NCBI RefSeq assembly: GCF_000237925.1
Contig: NC_031502.1
Location: 32,887,914-32,951,913, forward strand
Reading direction: 5' to 3'
DNA length: 64,000 bases
Source: Schistosoma mansoni
Lineage: Eukaryota > Platyhelminthes > Trematoda > Strigeidida > Schistosomatidae
A program made the translations under genes and the position numbers. Numbering within the stretch: position 1 is the stretch's first letter; each line of letters opens with the position of its first letter. The notes below the pieces were generated by a model. The model was not told where the DNA came from and did no database searches. It was given only the letters and a program-made list of their open reading frames with translations. This document shows positions 11,701-22,342 of this stretch, piece after piece.

Positions 11701-14472
11701 GCAAGCAGTACTAATAGCTGTATAGTTCCAGTGGCACATAGCCATGAACCCACACAGAACGGTGTTGCACTTCAGATGGGTCTACTCTTTACCTTCACTT
11801 ACATCCCGAAATACCTGCCACTTTACATACTTGAGGTTTCACTCCTTTTATTTGTTTTAGGTAAGTCTTTTGTTCTGCTGATGTAACTTGTCGCAACTGT
11901 ATAAAATATTAGACTGTTTGTGGCCTATTTTGTAATTTGCATAAAACAGTGCAAAAACTTATATATAAATAACTTGGTTCACTTTTTGAATATCGTACTG
12001 CATGTGTAGTTCAGTAAATTGTGAGAAGTAGAAAACTTTTATTGTTTAGAAAGTTTACAATACACAACTTACCGGTACTTTTCCTTCAAAAGCTTTACCT
12101 AAAAAGATGCCATTGCGAGTGAAGAACAAGCTTTGTGAAAGGAAATCAACACCACAACCAATGATATCGTTCTCATTGAAGCGAGGACCGAACTTTGTCG
12201 ATAATGTGGGTGAGCCATGATAAACACAACCATCTGATTGATAGCCGAATGAATTATTTTCAGAACCTGAAATTTAAAAGCTCAGTAAGCGCCAGATTTT
12301 AATACGGAAAAAATGAGCTAAGGAATTCGCGAAACTGCTAACCACTGTATGTACCCTATATTTGGTGATACAAGTGTGTGTGAATAAATGATAAACAGAA
12401 AAAGAGAGATACCAAGCAAAACGTGATCTATAGTAACATTAACAATCCCAGTATTATTACTGACAAAAAGGTGGTACAGCAGATCGAATGGTGAGTATGA
12501 GCGTTGACATTTGTGAGTAAATTATGCCCGAAAAACATAAAATTAAATTATCATTGGTCATCATGCCGTTCACAAACAACCGGAGATGATGCCTAAACGG
12601 ATTTACAGCCTCTTAAAATAAATATAAATCTAAAGTAAAAAGAACAATTAAGAATAAGTTGGGTGGGAATATGACCATGAAAAAAGAGGACAATTAGCGC
12701 TCCGATTGAATGATATACTATTTGTATATGTACTTATGTTTCACTAAACTAAATTAGTGCTTTCAGTGAGATCAAATACTAATAAGAAACCGTAAGACAG
12801 CAAAATTTAGGCGACGCCAGATCGAGTTTTTTAGATAAATTAGGTATCTTGGGGGTCATATTTGGAATGCTTTTTGATAAGGCTTATGAATTAGTGAAAG
12901 AAAAGGGTTTCTATAGAGAAAAGGGCATCACAGTAATACTAGGCTTATAGACGTGAGATTGTATCAATATTACCAAGATATAGGTATAACTCTGGGAGAA
13001 AAAGTAACCATATTGTCTTTGTCTAAACTCGTCTCCAATTTATGGATCATACGATTTCAAAGTATTAAGTTTGAAACACATCTACGGTGCATGATAACTT
13101 TGATTATGCCAAAAATATTGTTTGGCTCACTCTTATTTACGACAGGGTGTACTTTGAGGAATTTTCCCTAATTGCTAATGAGATGTTCATATAATACATA
13201 CAAAGTGAGGACAATGGTGAATCTAAGTGTTAGGATTTTGGATTGAAAATTCCCTTACACTTGTAAGAAGAGTCAAAAGGCTTGACGATAGGTTATCTTG
13301 AGCCTTATAGCAAGAATTGAAATACGTAGAAAGTGATGCGTCAGCAAGCTAAGTAGTCCTTCCTGATATTACAATATTCAGACGCAAATTAGTTTATTTG
13401 AGATGGCTGGATGTACTTCCAAGTAAAAATGTCTTTTCCCTGAAAATAGTTAAGCAGACTTATACGGCTATTCAGTATATAGCATCTGATCATTAACAAG
13501 ACTCCTTTCAGTGGTACTAATAAACCTATTGTGAACTTCCATTTAGTGGTTTCATTGGAATTACCCTTAACAAAGTGAGACCACTTTTGAATGCAAGATT
13601 TTTATCGCACTCGGATCTAAAATCCACTTATCTGGAGTGGGATTTTCGATCCAACACCACCGACAGAAACACGTCAGTGGGCAGAAAACTGATTATACTT
13701 AAATAAATGAAGTGTAGCAGGGACATACTATTTATGCCACGTGATCCAGTTATTGCACACGAAAGCGACTCTATGATGCAACTTAAGCCTTTCAATTTTG
13801 ATGTAAATTAGAACAACATTCAATTTTTTTACGGAACATATGCTGTAGAGCCGTTAACGATTGCTGAGAAACATACTCCCAGACGATATGATTAATAATT
13901 CAGTTTCGTTATGTGAACTACATGAAAAAGATAGTTAGGTAAGAGATTCGACAGTGAAGTAGAAGTGAGACTGAAAATCAACGTGAAATACTGCATTAAA
14001 TTGGACAGAACAAACAAACTGCTGACATACCCGGAAATTTATTGAGGCTGGAAGTCTTCATCGAGACCCCAACAGACAGACAACTAGGAAGAAACCCAAG
14101 AGTGAAAGATAATAACCAATTACCCATTAGAACCCTTATTAAGCAGCGTTATTTCGAAGTAATATATTCCAGTTGTCAGAGGAATAGATGCATCTGAACG
14201 GACACAAGCTGCTTCCTGACCACTACAACTACTATCTAAAAATAAAAATAACCTATACTGAATTTTAAAAGACCACTGCGTTCATTAAATCCGCTACTAA
14301 AAGACACAGTAAGTGCGAAATGAGATAATCTCAATGATCGCGACCGATCCTTAACATTCCAACACCTAGGTAATCTCTGGAAATCTGGCGACAGATAACT
14401 GCTTTTATAAAATTTTAGCCAGAAGCTATCAAAATCCTTAGTTAGTTTATCATAGCCATTTGGGAGCGCCAT
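5265..14472 (-). CDS. RanBP9/RanBP10-like scaffold protein gene (3'-incomplete)
   Basis: This minus-strand host gene has six recognisable exons: 14472-14259, 12266-12073, 10972-10782, 8541-8085, 6988-6797 and 5774-5265. In order they encode the N-terminus and first SPRY strands (LPRCWNVKDRS), the SPRY core (NENDIIGCGVDFLSQ, FFTRNGIFLGKAF, FPTIGLQGRG, TNFGQHPF), a LisH motif (VSGYLVHHGYVATAKAF), a CTLH motif (ERCPELLVQLRCRQFIEM), an acidic/serine-rich linker, and the start of the CRA domain (LLRHVQFGRSLVNLV). This is the domain order of RanBP9/RanBP10, which are scaffold proteins and, in other animals, members of the CTLH/GID E3 ubiquitin ligase complex. All joins from exon 12266 onward are in phase with GT..AG ends. 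The stretch corresponding to HPIP..YYFEV..GRDGY was not found between 14258 and 12267, and the end of the CRA domain was not found left of 5265. The start ATG at 14472 is the first in frame. Confidence 0.85.
5775..6796 (-). other. RanBP9/10-like intron
   Basis: This is intronic sequence between the linker and CRA exons. No repeat or second reading frame could be supported. Confidence 0.7.
6797..6988 (-). CDS. RanBP9/10-like exon, low-complexity linker
   Basis: This 192-base exon (64 codons) has acceptor TTCTGTCCAG and donor GTATGTTT, phase 0 at both ends. It encodes RRHAVRRGRSHTSNSGSDLN and a serine-rich tail. In RanBP9 the corresponding region between CTLH and CRA is also a long disordered serine-rich linker. 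Phase 0 ends mean it could be skipped without a frameshift. Confidence 0.75.
6989..8084 (-). other. RanBP9/10-like intron
   Basis: This is AT-rich intronic sequence between the CTLH exon and the serine-rich linker exon. Nothing else was recognised. Confidence 0.7.
8085..8541 (-). CDS. RanBP9/10-like exon, LisH and CTLH motifs
   Basis: This 457-base exon has acceptor GACCACAG and donor GTAAGTTT. The LisH motif (LVSGYLVHHGYVATAKAFSY) comes first and the CTLH motif (RCQYGRAAATLNRFYPQVLE, then CPELLVQLRCRQFIEM) last. Between them are about 75 residues of serine/asparagine-rich sequence; in vertebrate RanBP9 the LisH and CTLH motifs are nearly adjacent. The insert is in frame and has no repeats, so it looks like a lineage-specific linker inside the dimerisation module. 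Confidence 0.9.
8786..9003 (-). mobile_element. LINE-A 3' UTR fragment in RanBP intron
   Basis: This sequence matches the LINE-A tail at 240-450 almost base for base (GGGCACCGGATACATATGCG on the plus strand). It ends abruptly at 9003, where the coding part would begin. It is a very short 5'-truncated insertion, minus orientation, inside the 8542-10781 intron. Confidence 0.7.
9505..9630 (+). repeat. Dispersed repeat R1, copy 2
   Basis: R1 consensus elements (ATCGGTTCAAG, then GTAATACTATCAGTGACAG and AAAAGATTAG) run directly into LINE-A coding sequence at about 9632. Confidence 0.55.
9632..10143 (+). mobile_element. LINE-A reverse transcriptase C-terminal domain
   Basis: The plus-strand translation gives a recognisable LINE C-terminal domain: VRSVLFYGCETWSLKAENTR, FDHRCLRNIARICWDHQVSN, then after a stop LGYVLRIPEHRLPR and GGQTKTWHQSLKSLTS, ending WLETPGDLAQNRPEW. 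At least one in-frame stop and one frameshift break it. It lies in the 8542-10781 intron of the RanBP gene, antisense to that gene. The clade is uncertain; the FYGCETW..RCLR motif occurs in RTE-like and related elements. Confidence 0.75.
10144..10781. other. RanBP9/10-like intron remainder
   Basis: No element was recognised between the LINE-A 3' end and the splice donor at 10781. Confidence 0.6.
10782..10972 (-). CDS. RanBP9/10-like exon, end of SPRY
   Basis: This 191-base exon is flanked by ATTTTTAG and GTAAGTCA. It encodes VGAGTRLFPTIGLQGRG and TTNFGQHPFYFAFENH, matching YPTVGLQTPGE..ANFGQ.PFVFDIE of RanBP9. A charged helix with KTERISRENKLIERTCKE follows. It ends two bases into a codon, which the next exon completes. 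Confidence 0.9.
11388..11585 (+). repeat. Dispersed repeat R1, copy 3
   Basis: This is the best-kept R1 copy (CATACATCGGTTCAAG, CACAGAGATGAAATTATCAG, AGTAGAGGCAGTAACAGTAT). It lies in the 10973-12072 RanBP intron. Confidence 0.6.
12073..12266 (-). CDS. RanBP9/10-like exon, SPRY core
   Basis: This 194-base exon lies between an AAATTTCAG acceptor and a GTAAGTTG donor. It encodes SFGYQSDGCVYHG, then FGPRFNENDIIGCGVDFLSQ and FFTRNGIFLGKAFEG. These are the strands of the RanBP9 SPRY domain aligned to HSYGYHGDDG..DVIGCCVNL..CFYTKNGHSLGIAF. The exon ends in phase 0. Confidence 0.9.
12267..14258 (-). other. RanBP9/10-like intron, expected to hold a missing SPRY exon
   Basis: A phase 1-1 exon of about 135 bases for the SPRY stretch equivalent to HPIP..CGIYYFEV..GRDGY is expected here. 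I could not find it in any frame. Some decayed repeat-like sequence is present, but no family could be assigned. Confidence 0.4.
14259..14472 (-). CDS. RanBP9/10-like exon 1 (start codon, first SPRY strands)
   Basis: The minus-strand frame begins MALPNGYDKLTKDFDSFW. Residues LPRCWNVKDRSRSLRLS align with the LPRSWSPKDK..IGLS block at the start of the vertebrate RanBP9 SPRY domain. A donor GTATAG falls at 14258-14253, leaving one base over (phase 1). That phase fits the two-base start of the exon at 12266, so a direct join would be in frame. It would, however, skip about 45 SPRY residues that other family members have, so a missing phase-matched exon is the likelier explanation. The donor choice is an inference; the frame stays open a further 8 codons. 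Confidence 0.6.
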
Positions 14473-15880
14473 TTTGACGCAGACAGCTGATCCCGATAAA
14501 AGGCGCCAAATGAGTTTACCACTGGTGCGTAATTTGAAAATTTGTTCAAATGGTTCAAATAGTAGTGAACGGAATAGAGGAGGCTTTCGCTTAACAGGCT
14601 TGCGTGTCTAGTAGCAGTGGATCACCAGTACCTTCAGGCAAGAACATAGGTATATTAACGATAATAGAGGGGAAAAATTGGTAAATCATATTAAGATGTT
14701 ATCCTTAAGCCTTAAGAATAGGTCAACTTGCATCTTGAAGGACTCCTGGGGGAGTCGCTTGCACTAGCTCAACCGGCGACGAGTTCCAGCATTTGACAAC
14801 TCTTAAGGAGTAGAAGTTGTGTATACAGTCCGTTCTGCTATGTTGTCTCCAGTTTCTGAGTGTTACCCCTTAGGTATAAGCTAAGATCACAAAACTACCT
14901 AGTATGAGTAAATAACGAACCGTAATTTTTTGGTCTTTTATGTATTATTACAAAATTAAAAATTAAATGAAATTTTTATCAAATTTTAATGCTTATCTAT
15001 GCCATTATTTTTAACCCTATTTTCTAACTAGAAATATTGCTTGTATTCCCTTTTGAACAATTTTGCTGGTAAGAATTGTTTCAATCAGTCGTTTCATTCT
15101 TGTACTTGTCAAACTTGCGCACCTTCAAACGAATTGTTCGTAATTTCGAATGATATTAATGAAGTGATAATGAATCTTCTTATTACGCCCTATGACAATG
15201 TCCACTTTTGGTTTTGGTTTGCTTTAGGCATGAGGTTGTATTTTTGTTTGTGATAATTGATGAAAACTGGGAAGTCATCGATAAACGGTAATAGCTACGG
15301 GACGAAATGAATCAAATAAATTAAAATGTGGATGGTTGCATTCTGTAAGTTGTAGTTGCACCTGGTCGGAATAAGCATCCAAAGGAGAAGGTATTGAGCT
15401 AGAAATCTCATAACGGTTGATTTAATGTGTCCCAAAATTTACTCCTTCCATCAATTCGGCGCATCCTTATCCAATATGAAGCAACGAGAGCAGTCTGTGG
15501 TGACTATTTTAGTGGCTCATATGCAGAGATGTATGATATTGGGAGGTTTATGTCTTCTCTGTTCTGTTTAAATACTTGAAATAGATTGAGTGGCAATATT
15601 TGTGCGTTACCGGCACTAAACAAATACCTTACGCTATAGAATAGCTCTACTCTCCCGGAGGTTTGGGTAAATAATTCCACCCAGCTCAGGAGACGAGAAC
15701 CACTGAACTTCTTCCCAAGGAGCACTGACTACCGACAATCGAGTTGCCAAAAAGAAAATTAGAGGACGAGAAAACCAGGTTAGTGGTTTTGCTTTCAAGT
15801 GAATTTGGGTTTCATGCTTAATGCCTTCAAAGATGCTACAAGCATTCAGAGTTTGACAACGCTTTCACACGTAAAAACCT
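14473..15880. other. Upstream flank of RanBP gene
   Basis: The 5' UTR and promoter of the RanBP gene should lie here. No TATA box or splice-leader acceptor could be singled out, and there is no coding sequence with support. Confidence 0.4.
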
Positions 15881-15884
15881 TTTT

Positions 15885-16110
15885 GACCAAAGAATACCAA
15901 CTCAATCGAATCAGGAGAAAGAAATGGAGAAGTTTGAAGACATATTTGGAAGGTTATCCATATGTTGACAAGTGTTTAATCTAAGCTGACTAGTAGTTGC
16001 GAGGTATGGGTAGCGCAGTGTACCCACCAGTGATCTGTTCAAGATGCGTGACCAGTCGCCTTCCGCCAGGTGCGTCCAGTGAAGATAACGGGCCAGCATC
16101 ACTGTCTAAA
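15885..16110 (-). repeat. Dispersed repeat R3, copy 1
   Basis: The minus strand contains GGACGCACCTGGCGGAAGGC, then a CATCTTGAACAGATCACTGG block. It aligns with the two repeats nested in the LINE at 21326-21655 and 21905-22342, which have ACCTGGCTGAAGGCGC and CCGCACCAGATCATGAGTGG. It sits at the far end of the Gypsy-type fossil and could belong to it. Confidence 0.5.
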
Positions 16111-16149
16111 AAATTCAGAAGTGTTTATTTTCAGGAATTTATTCACGCT

Positions 16150-19100
16150 ACAGCTCACGTTCCCTCCCTAGTGAGGTGGTGACGATCCCAATTCCTTGAT
16201 CATTGTAGACTTCGCCGGTTTTCCATCTTCTTCGGCCGTCCCAGAAATGAAGAAGAGATATTATAAATTCACGTTGAAAGACACTCTTAGGTTACAAAAT
16301 GGGCGTGAAAAGAAAAATAGGACGCACGTGTGTACAGACAACATGCAATAATATAAAACCGTTTTACACAATAATATTTCTGGAATTTTTAAGGGAAGAT
16401 AGCGTACATATCTGAGCATACTATCGAAAAGTATATTTGCATTTTTCTGTCACGAAAACACAAACGATTGACATGAAACGAAACGTAATACACTGCCCTA
16501 CTCACAGATGTTATTTAAATGGCTCTCAAACTTTACACTTATTCCATAGGGTATTGTGTTTGTTGGATTTTCAAAAACCAGTGAAGTTTAATCGTGATTA
16601 TTCTTCATCGGGAAGGGCAATGTAATTGTGAGGCTCGTGTCATTCGAGTTTTGCAAAAAGAAAATCAATAAAACGGAGGTTTTCCTCTGAATAGGCGGCT
16701 TTAGGACGGTCAATGCTGATATTATCGTAAGTTCTGTTCTTATCGGCTATATAGTATTTAGGTTTGCAATGAAAACTTTAGAGTCCTTCATATGTCCTCT
16801 TGAGGGATCATCGTAATGAATTGAGACGTAAAAAACGCGTGTACTTTGTCGTAAGTCAGATTGCACGAAAACATCAGCTCACTGCGGTCGAGGGGAAACT
16901 CGTTTAACTGGACGTATAGCGTTTGTAAGCCCGCTCGCGTAAGATTTTTGATCCATATTCATTGAATATTAATAATCCGTAATTTTTACTGTAAGTCGAA
17001 CTGTCGTTCCGTAAACGAGTTGTGCTTCAATGTATCCAGTGTCAGCTTTCGCTGCATTGCGAATTCTAAGTAACATGAGCGGGAGGGCTTCGATGTACTT
17101 TTAAACGTTTACAGCTGACAGTGAGACTTTTAACTGTCAGTGAAATCGTTCTTCCAACCCGTTTGCTTATGGATGATAGGCTGTCATTTAATTACTGAGT
17201 GTGTATTTAGACAATGGAAAAGTTAAGATTCGAACTGGTGTCCATGATCTGTAGTAATAGTTGTAGGATAGCCGAAGTTTGTTACCCATCGTTCGATGAA
17301 TGAATAGGGCCACTTTTCCGGTAGTATTTTCTTCATTGGTACTGCTTCTACCCATCATGTTAAGCGGTCCACACACCCTAAGTGTTAAGAGTGTCCACGT
17401 GAGTCTGGTAGGAGTCCTATCAAATCAGTATGAACACGGTCGACAGTTGCAAAATAGCCCATAAGATATTTGTCTTGTCTAACCACTTTAAATTTCTGGA
17501 AGCTAATATGGTGACGTGCCTATTCTCTCATGATTCTGGTCATACCAGGCCAAGAAAATCGTTCCGCTATGAGCTTGATGATTGCTAGAACACCTGAGTT
17601 TTTTGCCGATATACCTTCGTAGTTTCCATTGAAGCCTCGTCTCACGCGCAAGCTCCCTTAGCCGACAACAAAATACTTTTCCAGAATCTCTACCTGGTGG
17701 ACTGTCTTCCATATTTTCAGAAACCAACTGGCCTCAATGACTGAAACATGGTTTACACTGTAGATTCTACCGAATAGACTCAAACGGGAAATGAAATGTT
17801 TGTAGAGTGCGACTGTTAGGGATGAAACTAAAATGTGTACATTCGCTTCATGATAACTACAAACTGAAGTCAGTAGGAAAGAGTAAACCTTGATATTTAC
17901 ATCCTGATAAATCTTTCACGATGGACAGAACACGATTAAATGTACTGTAAGAGCTTACAAATGTTTGGTCCTCAGTGATTGGTGATTCTGCAAATTCCTG
18001 CGACATTTTCAACATTCAACTGGTAACAACGAGTGGGTGAATCAGATTTTCGAAAACATCAAAATTTAGATTCACTCAAGTTACGTTCAATAACAACTGG
18101 GTGAGATTCATCTAGACTGCTTACTTCGTCTGGTACGTGTTGCAGAGAAGTTTATTAATGATGACTTTATTCATCATTGTATGTTTAATGCGATGTGGAA
18201 CTGGATAAGTCCTAAGTGGGAAATCTTACCGAATACTTCGGTAAAATCTACGAATATCACATAGAAAAGCCGTTATCTTGAGCTAATGTCGAATCCGTAC
18301 ATGAAAGTCAAATCACTGTCAACACTGACTCATCCTAGTCGTGTGAGCAGTGGTAGGACGTCTGGCGTTTCCGAAGAACACTTTTGAGCTGGAAAAAGAA
18401 TAATTTATTTGATACGAAAAGCGAGAGGTTGAAACAACTTAGGTTGAACGGTTGAGAGTTGACCAAAAATATCTAAATAAATGTCAGGACATTAAAGTAT
18501 TCATTCACTCCTTAACTTTGATTATATTTCCAATGGTTTTATGCTGAACATCAATATGCTTTGTGTGTTTGAAAAAGCTACCTGCTGCTTTACTGTGTGC
18601 TGCCCCATGATCTAAATAAAAACCTATTCTTTACTAATCTGGTTTCTTCTATCATTGAGACAAAGAGTACCCACCAGCACGAATTTGGTATGCCCGATGT
18701 GATTAAGAAGAAAAAAAGTAAAAAACAAAAATACTAAGAGTACGAGAATGGAATAGGCCTTTTTAGGATTAGCAGCATAATCGGCGTCTTATAGATTAAC
18801 CATTTGATTGCCTTAATGTAAGTATACATGTTATAGTGAGGCTATATTTTCTAAAGTCGCCTACTAACCGAATTGATTTGCATTTTACAAGTGTGCAAGT
18901 TCTATTAACCATGAGTATCTCTGATAACCGACCAATGTAAGGAAATACTGCAGTCATACCCGATATGGACCGGTGTGGTCTACATTCAAATGTGTGGTCC
19001 ATCACTCGAGAGGACGATCGTTTGAGTGCATGCGGGGGCAGTACTTTTGTTCAAAAAGCTCTCATTTATACTATGTTCACTGACTGTGAGTTACTCTGAC

Positions 19101-19515
19101 ATGAGGAAAAAGCAAAATGGTTTGGTACGTCAAAGTGTCCTAACAAGTGTTATATCTAGAGCTTTGATCCTTGCTATGCCGCGTACTACTAGACTACTTG
19201 AACGATCAAACCCGCAGTGTCGTAAGAGTGAAGACAGAAGACTAGTTAGTAGAAATTTTATTCCCCAAAACATTGTCAAATATAGTACGGAAATCTCATG
19301 TATTTATAGTTTTCGGCTGAAAGTAAATCATCATTTCGGACAGCCAATAGGCATATAGGACGTCATTCTTATTCATCCAATAGGGAAGCTACACGTCGAC
19401 ATTCTAGAATGTTCCCCTAGTGGTGACTGGATGGAATGTCTTCGGCTCTTTCTGAGCTTCTTGAGGCTTCCTTGAGTTTGCCAACGAGCCATCCTTACAA
19501 GAGCCACACTGGAAC
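16150..19515 (-). mobile_element. Gypsy-type LTR retrotransposon fossil
   Basis: This is a broken Gypsy/Ty3-type element on the minus strand. The integrase region is recognisable at about 17700-17130, covering zinc-binding-domain and catalytic-core neighbourhoods. The 5' LTR lies at 19515-19090. The distance between LTR and integrase is too short for a complete gag-protease-RT set, so a large part is missing, and no second LTR was identified. Many breaks are present and the copy is old. The right-hand limit is set by the LTR match to 56860-57243; the left-hand limit is approximate. Confidence 0.65.
19090..19515 (-). repeat. Long terminal repeat of the Gypsy-type fossil
   Basis: The reverse complement of this stretch is collinear with 56860-57243. 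Shared blocks are AGAAGCTCAGAAAGAG, ACGTGTAGCTTCCCTA, AAAACTATAAATAC (a TATA-like box) and GATATAACA. Divergence is high, indicating an old insertion. Confidence 0.65.
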
Positions 19516-20148
19516 TCATAGTCTTAGCCGGTGGTTAGCGACTTAAAGTATGAACAGCACAAGTGTTTCCTGCCTATGTTAATTATAATCAAAAAGAAAA
19601 GCCATATGTGTGGTAGATTTAAGTTATATGACGACAAGAAGAAATATATAGATGAACTGTTATGCACATAAAATAAGGTTTTGTCACATGACTATAAATC
19701 AGTCCGTTCGAAATTAAGGCTACAAAATCAATACAGCCTACATAGTATGCTTATAGATGATGTACTGTGCGATATCTTCAGTCAATTGGGTGTCCGAAGT
19801 TAGACAAAGTGAATGCAACTCATGCGATTATCAGTGAGAGCATAGGTCCTAGCCAAGGAAGTAAAACTCCTACCCCCTTACTATGAAAATGGCATGGAAA
19901 TTTAATCAGTGTTCGTATAAATACGATAGTGATGCTTTCAGTTTACATGAGATTTTCTCGACTGCTTACATCGGTGATTTGTACGAATGGCTGTCGTCAA
20001 AACTCTAATCAAACTTATAAAGATAAATATCACTTACTAGGGGACCAAATTATAGGAAAACTTTTTTTGGAACTATCAGTATTGGATAAAGACAACTGTG
20101 GAAATAGTTATCAGAGATTATCTACCGACTAATTCTTAGTTTCATAGC

Positions 20149-20501
20149 TTAAATCAACCGTTTTCCATTATCACCGGTGTCTTCATTCAAATCACTTAAA
20201 TTGACTAAATGTTTGTGAATAGCCATTGCAGTACGAATAGTCTCGAATATTTCCCAAATACTGAGATGTTGGCAGCACGATTTTGTTAGGTTAGTGGGAC
20301 TAGCATATGACAGGCCAACCAGAAGTATAGTTAGCTCATCAGAGGGATGTCCGGATGTTGTAGACTTTGAGAAACGATCCAGTTTAACAGAGGAACTAGG
20401 AGATGAGTTAATAACAGACCTGCCTCCAAGACATGGGCGCATGATTGAGGAGAATAGGTGCTGAACATTTCTTGACTTCTGGCGAACTCCTGACGTTAAA
20501 G
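20149..20501 (-). CDS. Possible orphan exon resembling the second half of a CRA domain
   Basis: The minus-strand frame is open from an acceptor-like AACGTCAG at about 20502 to a stop at 20149. It contains SDELTILLVGLSYASPTN and WEIFETIRTAMAIHKHL. By eye this resembles the CRA stretch that follows the HFGREL helix in RanBP9 (..LLAYSDPWNSP..REPVCSALNSAILETHNLP). It could be the CRA end of a second RanBP-like gene, a misplaced exon, or chance similarity. It lacks the usual CRA C-terminal LALAMGQA..CL block. It lies 5.7 kb upstream of the RanBP start codon on the same strand, so it cannot be that gene's 3' exon in this arrangement. Confidence 0.3.
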
Positions 20502-21325
20502 AACCAGCTTTAGAATATATATATTCTTTAACTTAATAAATGGCTCAAGACCTCCAAGTAACTTTTCAGACAAGGGAAATTCAACAAAACTTCAGTTTTT
20601 CGGTTTTCTGGTCAAAAACATCCAAAATACCAAACCGGATAAGGTGAATTCAAAATTTTCGAGGTCAGAGTTATGAACAAACAAGTTTAAAATTTGAGCA
20701 AAAACATTCATCCAAAACACCAAACTTATTGTTGTTCAGTACAACAGTCCGTAATCCTTCGAATATTTCCAGTTCTTCCTGTAACAGTTTGCACCGGAAG
20801 AGCACATGGATCCGTATCAGTTTGCTCACAAATGCAAAAAAGCACCATAGATGCTGCTGATGTTCTGAATCGTAATGCAGTGTTCATCTTGGGAAAGAGT
20901 AAGAAGTACGTTTGATGCGGTGTTCTAGATTATACTTCTGCTTTTGGTTGTATCCCAATACAATTTCTACTTGAAAAGTTAATCAGCGTCAATACTGACA
21001 GCTGGACAATCGAATGTCTATGTTACTTGATCTCTGAAAGAGAACAGTACACAGTGTTTGGAGGAAAGCTTTCAACGTCTCTACTGTCTCGCGAAGGTTT
21101 GCCGCAAAGAGCTGCTCACTCCCTGTTTTATTTTCTCTTCTTTTCTGTGTGATTTGCAATCTTCCACAGAAAACACTTTTGTGAATATGTGGACGATCTC
21201 ACTGTATGTATGCGTGCTTCTACCCTTTCACATCCCCTTGAAATGAGTGAATTTTAGAATCTCATTGAGCGATGGTCCATTGTTAATGATCTCACACCTA
21301 ATCCTTCTAAATATCCAACTTTTAG

Positions 21326-21655
21326 CGATAAATGGGTCCCCAAAATCAATAGCTCTGTAAGTTCTCGACTTTGGATGCTGACCACATTAGTTTTAATGGA
21401 CTCACCTGGCTGAAGGCGCTTGGTCATGCTTCCGCACCAGATCATGAGTGGCTACACTATGCTCAACTTCTCTTACAACCGCTAGCCGGTTTGGATCAGT
21501 CACGTCTCCATATATTGATAGCTTATCAAATATATCTTCCAACTACTCCGCATCTGACTTTTGATTTCACTGGGTGGATATATTTCGATCATAGAAGGTG
21601 TTACTTGTTAAGGTGTTGTCAAACTCCATATACTTGTGACATCTTCAATTTGTTT
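21326..21655 (+). repeat. R3 repeat nested in LINE-B, copy 2
   Basis: About 330 bp interrupt the LINE-B reading between its NPSK.. and SL.HGQ.L blocks. It contains CCCCAAAATCAATAGCTCTG and GACCACATTAGTTTTAATGG, both found inverted at 22260-22325. Confidence 0.7.
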
Positions 21656-21904
21656 TCTTTAGCCTGAAACATGAACAGTACCTGGACGCCCCTTTGGAAT
21701 CCCATAAAGCTTGTACTATTGGAGATTCTTCAATTTTCGTGCAAGTTCTTCCTCTGATTTCTCATGATCTTATGTCCTGTTGTTATCGAGGAAAGATTCA
21801 GTTTGACTTACCACATAAAGAGGCTGTATGCTTTTGGCATCACTTGACATTTGCACTTACGATTCATCAGTTCTTGCATATTACCTTGAGGATGCCACAG
21901 GTAT

Positions 21905-22342
21905 TATATATCACAATATATAAAAATTTTAAAAAAGCAATGATTTATGAAATTCCAAAAAGGAACAGACTCGCAGTTCATGGGTTGGTGTACCAGATCA
22001 CGTCGAGCTCACCAATGAGGATACGACAGGTATTGTAGTTTGACAACATTTACAAGCAACACATTCTACAATTGAATCGTGCCTACCTAGTGAAACCAAA
22101 AGTCAGAAGCGAGGAGGTTGGAAGATATATTTGATGGATTATCAATATATATAAAAGTGACTGATCTACACTAGCTAGTGATCGCAGGAGTAGTTGAGCA
22201 CGGCGTTCCCACTCGTGATCTGGTGCGGATGCATGACCGAGAGCCTTCAGCTAGCTGGGTCCATTAAAACTAATGTGGTCAGCATCCAAAGTCGAGAACT
22301 TACAGAGCTATTGATTTTGGGGATCTATTTACCGCTACAACC
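21905..22342 (-). repeat. R3 repeat nested in LINE-B, copy 3
   Basis: About 440 bp interrupt the same LINE between the HLLLQF-like block and the LP.I.YCS.LFF-like block. Its reverse complement aligns with 21326-21655 over nearly the full length, best in the first 120 bp. It extends further at the 3' side. Confidence 0.7.
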
